A DNA stretch of 64,000 nucleotides from Mycolicibacterium flavescens. GTDB taxonomy: Bacteria; Actinomycetota; Actinomycetes; Mycobacteriales; Mycobacteriaceae. The DNA lies in contig NZ_MIHA01000001.1 in the NCBI RefSeq assembly GCF_001722335.1, positions 248,001-312,000 of the forward strand, read 5' to 3'. A model generated the notes under the pieces. That model was not told where the DNA came from. It saw only the letters and a list, made by a program, of their open reading frames with translations, and did no database searches. Below are positions 58,801 to 64,000 of the stretch, one piece after another. Within the stretch, counting starts at the first letter, position 1. Each line of letters opens with the position of its first letter. A program made the translations under genes and the position numbers.

Positions 58801-61176
58801 ATGGGTGGCGCGGTCAGGGGGGCGACGGTCGCGCGCACGTCGGTCACCGCGGTGACCTTCCTGCTCCTCATCTACCTCGCCGTGATCGCCCTCTATCCGG
58901 AACTGCGTCAACGTGTTCCGAGCGCGGTGCGGTGGTTCGGCGAACCGGTCCCCGTGTCGGTGCCCTCGATCGCGGTCGTCGTGCTGCTGTTGCTGATCGT
59001 CGGGATCGGGATCTTTCGCGCGCACGGCAACCGGGAGACCGGCGCGCCGCTCGCCGTGGTCGCCGGGCTGGCGACCATCAGCCTGGTGCTGAGCCTGGCC
59101 TCGTTCTGGCGGTGCCACGACTCGTCGCACCCGTTCTTTTTCGCGCCGCTGATCGGCGCCGTGGGAGTCGTCAAGGGCGGCACCGGCGCGCTCGAAACCG
59201 AGGCGGGCGCATGTCCGTCGCCGGTGCCGGTGGCGCTGGAGATCGCCCGCCTGTCCGCGCTCGCCGCGATCTTCCTCAGCGTGATCGGCGTGGCCGCCGC
59301 ACTGTTCCGCAGCCGGGTGGACCGGTTGCGCGTCCGCTTCGCCCGGGCCGTGACGGTGGCGGTGGGCCTCGACGACGACAGCCTGTCGATGGTCGAGGCC
59401 GTCGCCGACACCCTCGGACGTCGCAGCACCCTGGTCGTGGTCACCTCGATACCGGACCGGCACTGTGTGCACGCCGCGCGCACCCGCGGCGCCCGCGTGC
59501 TCACCGCCGACCTCAGCCACCCCGAGACTCTGCCGGCGCTGCAGTTGTGGCGCCGACTCGACCGGCTCTACCTGCTGTCGGCCGACCCGTCGACCAACCT
59601 GCGGCGCCTCACGGCGATCAGCAGTGCGATCCCGGAAACGCATGGGCGTCAACGGATTCCCCTCATCATGCGGATCGACGACCCGTGGCAGGCCATGGCG
59701 TGGCGGGCCCAGCACTTCGGCGGCACCGACACCCGGTGGGCCGCCGACGCGGTCGGCAAGTACGAGGTGACCGCACGGCGCCTGCTCGACCGGATCGTCG
59801 CCGACCGCAGCTCCCGGCTGCTGGTGTGCGGATCGTCGGCGCTGACGCTGGCGTTGTGCGCGGACCTGGCACAGCGTCGCCTGGAGCGCGACTACCACGC
59901 CGGCGAGACCGAAGCCTCGCTCCCCCAGCTGATTCTGGTCGCTGTCAACGCCGACGAATACCGCCGCGACCACGAGCACTGCCTACGACAGGCCGGCTTT
60001 CCGCCGGACCGCCTCACCGTCGAGGTCGTCGCCGCCGAGCCCTCGGTCGCGACGGTGCTGGATCTCGTCGAGGGCGGTGACCCGGCCACGACGGCGGTGA
60101 TCCTGGTCGACTCGGCCGCACTCGATCCGACCACCGCGACACGCCTGGCCGCGCGGCTGCCTGCGACCAGCATCTGGGCGTGGGACCCGAAGGCTGTCGG
60201 CTCCGACGAGCGCGCCGCGCTGGTCGGCAGGTTGCGCACGTTCCGGCTCAGCATGGATCTGCCGCAGGGCCAGGCGCACGACGCGTGGGAGCGCGCCGCT
60301 CGGCTCATCCACGAGCGCTACGCCTCCGCCGTCGGGCATCGCACCGCCGCGAGCGCGCCGTGGCAGGACCTCGACGAGTTCTACCGCGGGTCCAACCGGC
60401 GGCAGGTCGAGACGACCCTGTGGATCGTCGAGGCGATCGGCGGGCACACCTGGAACACGTTCGGCGCCGAGTCCGACGAAGTATCGATCGCCGAGCTGCG
60501 GGGACTGGAACCGCTGGAACAGTTGCGCCGGCTGGGTTTCGACCGCGACCGGGCGCTCGCCATGGCGCGCGCCGAGCACGAGGACTGGTGCCGCTACTAC
60601 CGCAAGCACGGATGGCGGCACGGAAAGGTGCGCGACGACGCCCGCAAGATCCACGACAAGTTGGTCGACTGGAGCGTCGTCGAATCCGAACCGGCGCTGC
60701 TGTCGAAGTCACTGAGCAGTCTGGCGGCATCCCTGACGGCCATGCGCGAGCTCGGTTACCGGTCTCGACCGGTCACCGATGCCGCGTCGAACGGCATTCC
60801 GTGGCAACGCTTTCGACGCACCGGGACCGTGATAGCCGAAAAGCGTGACGAGCCGTGGACGTGGACCGCGTCGTCCGGGGATTCGATGAAGGCCAGTGCG
60901 GGCGACTGGGCGGTGCGCGACCCCGACGGCGGACAATGGTGGTCGGTGCGCGACGACATTTTCCGGTCGCGCTACGAACACCTGGGCGGCGACCGGTGGC
61001 GCCGGTCCGGTTTCGCCGCGGCCCGCCCCGCCCGCGACGGTGAGGTGATCGACACGCTCGAGGGTCCGGTAACCGCGTCGGCCGGCGACTGGGTGGTCCG
61101 CGGTGAGCACGACGAACAGTGGCCGGTGCCTGCCGATCAGTTCGAACGTCGCTACCAGGGCCCGGTTTCGGATTGA
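58801..61176 (+). CDS. Membrane protein with nucleotide-binding-like domains, RyR domain and C-terminal repeats
   Basis: 791 aa, unlike any standard mycobacterial family I know. Four hydrophobic helices (about 12-32, 51-72, 80-105, 140-168) are followed by two Rossmann/RCK-like regions (about 180-290, VAVGLDDDSLSMVEAVADTL; about 340-470, LLVCGSSALTLALCADLAQR). At about 588-660 is a RyR-type domain: HEDWCRYYRKHGWRHGKVRD, then ARKIHDKLVDW and AMRELGYRS. The end has two copies of an AGDWAV/AGDWVV-type repeat (about 697-727 and 758-788). It looks like a ligand-gated channel or sensor. ATG 58801, divergent from the ABC operon. Neighbouring remnant at 61178. Confidence 0.8.
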   Translation: MGGAVRGATVARTSVTAVTFLLLIYLAVIALYPELRQRVPSAVRWFGEPVPVSVPSIAVVVLLLLIVGIGIFRAHGNRETGAPLAVVAGLATISLVLSLASFWRCHDSSHPFFFAPLIGAVGVVKGGTGALETEAGACPSPVPVALEIARLSALAAIFLSVIGVAAALFRSRVDRLRVRFARAVTVAVGLDDDSLSMVEAVADTLGRRSTLVVVTSIPDRHCVHAARTRGARVLTADLSHPETLPALQLWRRLDRLYLLSADPSTNLRRLTAISSAIPETHGRQRIPLIMRIDDPWQAMAWRAQHFGGTDTRWAADAVGKYEVTARRLLDRIVADRSSRLLVCGSSALTLALCADLAQRRLERDYHAGETEASLPQLILVAVNADEYRRDHEHCLRQAGFPPDRLTVEVVAAEPSVATVLDLVEGGDPATTAVILVDSAALDPTTATRLAARLPATSIWAWDPKAVGSDERAALVGRLRTFRLSMDLPQGQAHDAWERAARLIHERYASAVGHRTAASAPWQDLDEFYRGSNRRQVETTLWIVEAIGGHTWNTFGAESDEVSIAELRGLEPLEQLRRLGFDRDRALAMARAEHEDWCRYYRKHGWRHGKVRDDARKIHDKLVDWSVVESEPALLSKSLSSLAASLTAMRELGYRSRPVTDAASNGIPWQRFRRTGTVIAEKRDEPWTWTASSGDSMKASAGDWAVRDPDGGQWWSVRDDIFRSRYEHLGGDRWRRSGFAAARPARDGEVIDTLEGPVTASAGDWVVRGEHDEQWPVPADQFERRYQGPVSD

Positions 61177-61177
61177 C

Positions 61178-61326
61178 TCAATCCGGCGCGATCGGTAGCT
61201 CCGGACACGTCTTGATGTAGTCGATGTCCGGGGAGACCCATTCGTCCCACTGCTTTTCGCTCATGTTCGCGGTGAGTTTGGCGCACAGGTCGTCGGGCTC
61301 CGAGCGACCAACCCGGCCGGGGCTCA
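61178..61326 (-). pseudogene. Remnant of the C-terminal tail of a WD40/STAND-type signalling protein
   Basis: Minus-strand frame reading DDLCAKLTANMSEKQW, then EWVSPDIDYIKTCPELPIAP before a stop. This Cys-Trp-rich tail is recognisable from the very end of actinobacterial WD40/nSTAND proteins. Here no start codon or other part of such a protein precedes it; the frame collides with the DUF6636 gene. It is probably a fragment left by a deletion. The only in-frame ATG gives 28 residues. Confidence 0.5.
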
Positions 61327-61749
61327 GAAGAGCCGGTAGCCCTGCCGCGAGATCGTGAAGCCGTGGCCGTCTTCGACGTCGAGGCACGTCACGCCCGACT
61401 CGGCGCTGTCACAGCGCAGCACCCCGGCCGAGGCGGATCGGCCGTAGGCGAGCGGTGCGCCGGCGGCGAGCGCGGTGTCGCCGGCGCAGACGAACCAGGC
61501 CCCGCGGCCGGGTTGGAGAACGATGCCCTGGCCGTAGTCGAGATGGCAGTCGGCGGGTGGCGGCGGCGGAGCCCAGTCACGTTCGCGGATATCGCACCTG
61601 ACGTGATCGACGTCGAGGACGCAGCCGATGTTGCCCGATGGCGACGTGAAGCCGGTGATCTCCGCATGGGCGGTCGGTGCGGCGCCCAACGCGACGGCCA
61701 TGAGGGCACCTGCGAGCAGGTATGCGATCCGCGAGTGTGCCATGGCCAT
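61324..61749 (-). CDS. Secreted DUF6636 domain protein
   Basis: 141 aa. Signal peptide IAYLLAGALMAVALGAAPTAHA, then the DUF6636 pattern: GFTSPSGNIGCVLDVDHVRC, RDWAPPPPPADCHLDYGQG, WFVCAGDTALAAGAPLAYG, GVLRCDSAESGVTCLDVEDG and GHGFTISRQGYRLF. Six cysteines suit three disulfides. ATG 61749 (or the ATG two codons on). Function unknown; common in mycobacterial secretomes. Confidence 0.83.
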   Translation of the reverse strand: MAMAHSRIAYLLAGALMAVALGAAPTAHAEITGFTSPSGNIGCVLDVDHVRCDIRERDWAPPPPPADCHLDYGQGIVLQPGRGAWFVCAGDTALAAGAPLAYGRSASAGVLRCDSAESGVTCLDVEDGHGFTISRQGYRLF

Positions 61750-61828
61750 TCCCCCGTCTGCCTCGAGTTCTGACAGAACTCGTTGCACGGTCTTACCACA
61801 CTGGCGACGGTGATGCCCGCCGACCGAG

Positions 61829-61978
61829 TCAGCCGGTGACGAAGAGCGCTTTGACCTTGATCAGCAACTCGTAGACCCCGTAGGCGAACGGCACGCCGAC
61901 CCACACCCACGCCAGCGCGATGTACATCTTCGGCACGGTTTCCTGGTACTCGTGCAATTCGGCGGACTGTTCGGTCAT
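61829..61978 (-). CDS. MFS transporter small subunit (49 aa)
   Basis: 49 aa: MTEQSAELHEYQETVPKMY, then the single membrane helix IALAWVWVGVPFAYGVYEL and a basic end LIKVKALFVTG. It begins within the MFS stop codon (ATGA), so it is coupled to the transporter. Small partners of this length are annotated with oxalate/formate-type MFS carriers in many bacteria. Easily missed because of its length. Confidence 0.78.
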   Translation of the reverse strand: MTEQSAELHEYQETVPKMYIALAWVWVGVPFAYGVYELLIKVKALFVTG

Positions 61979-63360
61979 CGCTTCGCCTCCTGCAGTTGGT
62001 CTTTGACGTCCGCGGCTTCATGCCATTTGTCGTTGACGGGACGGATCAGCTCGTTGCAGACGAAGCCGACGACGAGCAACCCGATCATGATCGAGAACGA
62101 CATCGTGTACAGGCCGGGGCCGGACTTGCCCGCGGCCTCCTGGCTGTCGGCGACCGCGTTCACCAGGATCGGCCCGAGGATGCCGGCCGCCGACCACGCG
62201 GTGAGCAGTCGGCCGTGGATGGCGCCGACCTGGTAGGTGCCGAACAGGTCGCGAAGGTAGGCGGGCACGGTTGCGAAACCCGCACCGTAGAAAGACAGAA
62301 TCAGCATGGTGGAGACCAGGAACACGACCTTGTTCGAGTTCTCCATCAGCGTGATCGTCAGGTAGAGCAGCGCCCCGACGCCCAGGTACATCCGATAGGC
62401 GTTCTTGCGGCCGATCTTGTCCGACAGGCTGGACCAACCGATGCGCCCCAGCATGTTCGACAACGACAGCAGCGCCACATACCCTGCCGCAGCCGCGGCC
62501 AGTGCGGTGGCCGCAGCCCCCGCGGCGGGGAAGAAGTCCTGGTAGATCGGTGACGCCTTCTCCAGGATGCCGATACCGGCGGTCACGTTGAAGCACAAGA
62601 CAACCCACAGCAGCCAGAACTGGGGCGTCTTGACCGCGTTGTTCGCCGAGACCTGTCCTCCGGTGACAATCGAGTCGGCCTCCGACGGCGCCGGTGGCGT
62701 CCAGCCGTGCGGTTTCCAGTCAGAACGCGGGACGCGCACCAGAAGCCAGCCGAGCGACATGAACACCGCGTACGCGAGGCCGTGTACGAGAAAGGTTTTG
62801 GCGATGCCCGAGGACTCGGTGCCGAAGACGTCGAGCATTGCCGTCGACCACGGGGAGGCAATCAGCGCGCCGCCGCCGAAGCCCATGATCGCCAGGCCCG
62901 TCGCCATCCCGGGCCGGTCGGGGAACCATTTGATCAACGTGGAGACCGGCGAGATGTAGCCGATGCCCCACCCGATGCCGCCGACCAGCCCGTAGCCCAG
63001 AAGCACCAGCCGCCAGTACTGTCCGATCGCCAGGCCCGCTGAGCCGATCAACCAGCCGCCGCAGAAGCAACACATCGCAACGAACATCGCGGCACGTGGG
63101 CCGTTGCGGTCCACCCAGGTGCCGAAGATCGCCGCGGAGACACCGAGCACGACGATGCCGACGGTGAAGGGCAGCGCGCTGAGCGTGCCGGAGATCCCCA
63201 GCGCACCCTCCAGCGGGTTCTTGAACACGCTCCAGGAGTAGGCGGCGCCGATCGACAGGTGGATCGACAGTGCCGCGGGAGGCACCAGCCAGCGGCTCCA
63301 GCCCGGCGAGGCGATGATCCGGTCGCGGCTGAAGAAGGGCGGCTTGGTCGCTGCGGTCAT
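61975..63360 (-). CDS. OFA (oxalate/formate antiporter) family MFS transporter
   Basis: 461 aa with twelve membrane helices. OFA features: WLVPPAALSIHLSIGAAYSW at the N-terminus, FKNPLEGALGISGTLSALPF, GGIGWGIGYISPVSTLIKWF, SNMLGRIGWSSLSDKIGRKN and LRDLFGTYQVGAIHGRLLTA. Moves a small dicarboxylate or monocarboxylate; the substrate cannot be fixed. The small subunit follows directly. ATG 63360; the 287-bp gap upstream holds the palindromes listed separately. Confidence 0.9.
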   Translation of the reverse strand: MTAATKPPFFSRDRIIASPGWSRWLVPPAALSIHLSIGAAYSWSVFKNPLEGALGISGTLSALPFTVGIVVLGVSAAIFGTWVDRNGPRAAMFVAMCCFCGGWLIGSAGLAIGQYWRLVLLGYGLVGGIGWGIGYISPVSTLIKWFPDRPGMATGLAIMGFGGGALIASPWSTAMLDVFGTESSGIAKTFLVHGLAYAVFMSLGWLLVRVPRSDWKPHGWTPPAPSEADSIVTGGQVSANNAVKTPQFWLLWVVLCFNVTAGIGILEKASPIYQDFFPAAGAAATALAAAAAGYVALLSLSNMLGRIGWSSLSDKIGRKNAYRMYLGVGALLYLTITLMENSNKVVFLVSTMLILSFYGAGFATVPAYLRDLFGTYQVGAIHGRLLTAWSAAGILGPILVNAVADSQEAAGKSGPGLYTMSFSIMIGLLVVGFVCNELIRPVNDKWHEAADVKDQLQEAKR

Positions 63361-63480
63361 CCCCTCGCCTTTCGTTTTCGGTGGTCACACGGAGTGGGCG
63401 CACGTCACTGGCGGCACGTGGTGTGGCCGAGCGCACACTCGTGCGTACCCGCGACGACGATAGCGAAACGGCGCCGATCT

Positions 63481-63628
63481 TGAAACGTTTCATGGAGATT
63501 GATGATCGCAGCAAACGACGACCTCACCCAGCCTGTGAAAATGCTGGTAACCAGCTGAAAACCGTTGGAGTCCACGCGGTTCTGCCGCCGAGATTGAGTA
63601 ACCGTTGAATGGGTAGATAACAGTTACT
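63481..63628. promoter_or_regulatory. Cluster of palindromes between the MFS and GNAT genes
   Basis: TGAAACGTTTCA (63481-63492) is a perfect 12-bp palindrome of the LacI-operator kind. GCTGGTAACCAGC (63543-63555) is a perfect 13-bp palindrome. AGTAAC / GTTACT (63597-63602 / 63623-63628) is a dyad enclosing a TAGATA that could be a -10. The first is 121 bp upstream of the MFS start, the last 20 bp before the GNAT start. No regulator is encoded nearby; functions are inferred. Confidence 0.45.
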
Positions 63629-63647
63629 TGATCTAGAGAGGTGCATC

Positions 63648-64000
63648 ATGACGGGGCTGACGACTCGAGAGCTGACCAGCGGCACGTGGGACGACTTCGT
63701 CGGCGTCCTCGGCTCCAACGGCGGCGCCAGGGGCTGCTGGTGCATGCACTGGCGACTGTCGATCGCCGAGTGGACGGACGGCAGAGGTGACGGCAACAAG
63801 CGGGCGATGAAAAGCCTCGCCCGACGAAAGAGGGCACCCGGTGTCGTCGTCTACCGGGACTCGACTGCGGTCGCGTGGTGTTCGCTCGGGCCGCGCGACG
63901 AGTTCCCGCGCCTTGTCCGGTCGCCGCTGCTGAAACCCGTTGACGATGAGGATGTTTGCGCCATCGCCTGCGTGCTGGTGGCGCGCGCACACCGGCGAAG
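63648..64000 (+). CDS. GNAT family N-acetyltransferase (5' part, cut by the window end)
   Basis: First 117 codons from ATG 63648. Seen: GGARGCWCMHWR, the motif of a GNAT branch with a Cys-Trp-Cys near the N-terminus, GNKRAMKSLARRKRAPGVVV and AVAWCSLGPRDEFPRLVRS. The acetyl-CoA pyrophosphate loop would start just where the window ends (VLVARAHRR). Substrate unknown. Preceded by the AT-rich dyad at 63597-63628. Confidence 0.72.
   Translation, partial: MTGLTTRELTSGTWDDFVGVLGSNGGARGCWCMHWRLSIAEWTDGRGDGNKRAMKSLARRKRAPGVVVYRDSTAVAWCSLGPRDEFPRLVRSPLLKPVDDEDVCAIACVLVARAHRR

Overview
The window is high-GC chromosomal DNA from a mycobacterium, most likely a rapidly growing Mycolicibacterium. The backbone follows the Mycobacterium tuberculosis H37Rv order from about Rv3004 to Rv3050c: cfp6, a DoxX protein, lppZ, gatB, pfkA, gatA, gatC, an ACT protein, ligA, lpqA, mnmA, iscS, two acyltransferases, etfA/etfB, the methylglucose lipopolysaccharide (MGLP) genes, echA17, a Nudix protein, an ABC ATPase, serB2, ctaD, fecB, adhC, nrdF2, a flavin monooxygenase and a TetR regulator. 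Names come from recognising protein sequence and order by eye; no database search was run. No tRNA, rRNA, CRISPR array, transposase or integrase was seen.

Three stretches depart from that backbone. (1) 2.7-4.3 kb holds an MpaB/DUF2236 oxygenase divergent from a TetR regulator, with a shared operator-like repeat. (2) 9.6-13.2 kb holds DUF4178-DUF2617-DUF4247-DUF350-speE, which in H37Rv lies elsewhere (near Rv2598-Rv2601). (3) 53.6-64.0 kb, where nrdE would be expected, holds a geranylgeranyl-reductase-like enzyme, a tightly overlapping minus-strand operon (secreted MTB12-like protein, ABC ATPase, permease, methyltransferase, four-cysteine winged-helix regulator, cupin), a membrane/nucleotide-binding/RyR-domain protein on the other strand, a DUF6636 secreted protein, an oxalate/formate-type MFS transporter with its tiny partner protein, and the start of a GNAT gene. 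The PE/PPE/esx genes that separate lpqA from mnmA in M. tuberculosis are absent: the two genes overlap by 4 bp at their stops.

Functional groups: GatCAB makes Gln-tRNA by transamidation; MnmA and IscS thiolate tRNA; EtfAB carries electrons from acyl-CoA dehydrogenases; the 28.4-39 kb genes (methyltransferases, GH57 branching enzyme, GT4 glucosyltransferase, hexapeptide acyltransferase) match the MGLP locus; the 24-25.6 kb acyltransferase pair resembles OlsA/OlsB; CtaD and FecB serve respiration and iron/haem uptake; NrdF2 is the small subunit of class Ib ribonucleotide reductase.

Several regulatory sites are readable: two NrdR-like boxes 32 bp apart at nrdF2, a GlnR-type site before the AGCS symporter, two identical palindromes controlling an ArsR-SRPBCC operon (one containing its Shine-Dalgarno), a MocR-type repeat set between a MocR regulator and yczE, and a promoter with a near-perfect 26-bp palindrome at the head of the 58.7-54.9 kb operon. 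Four copies of a short intergenic palindromic element (two subfamilies) occur at 5.86, 30.81, 32.16 and 43.60 kb; two of them flank the GT4 gene in opposite orientation.
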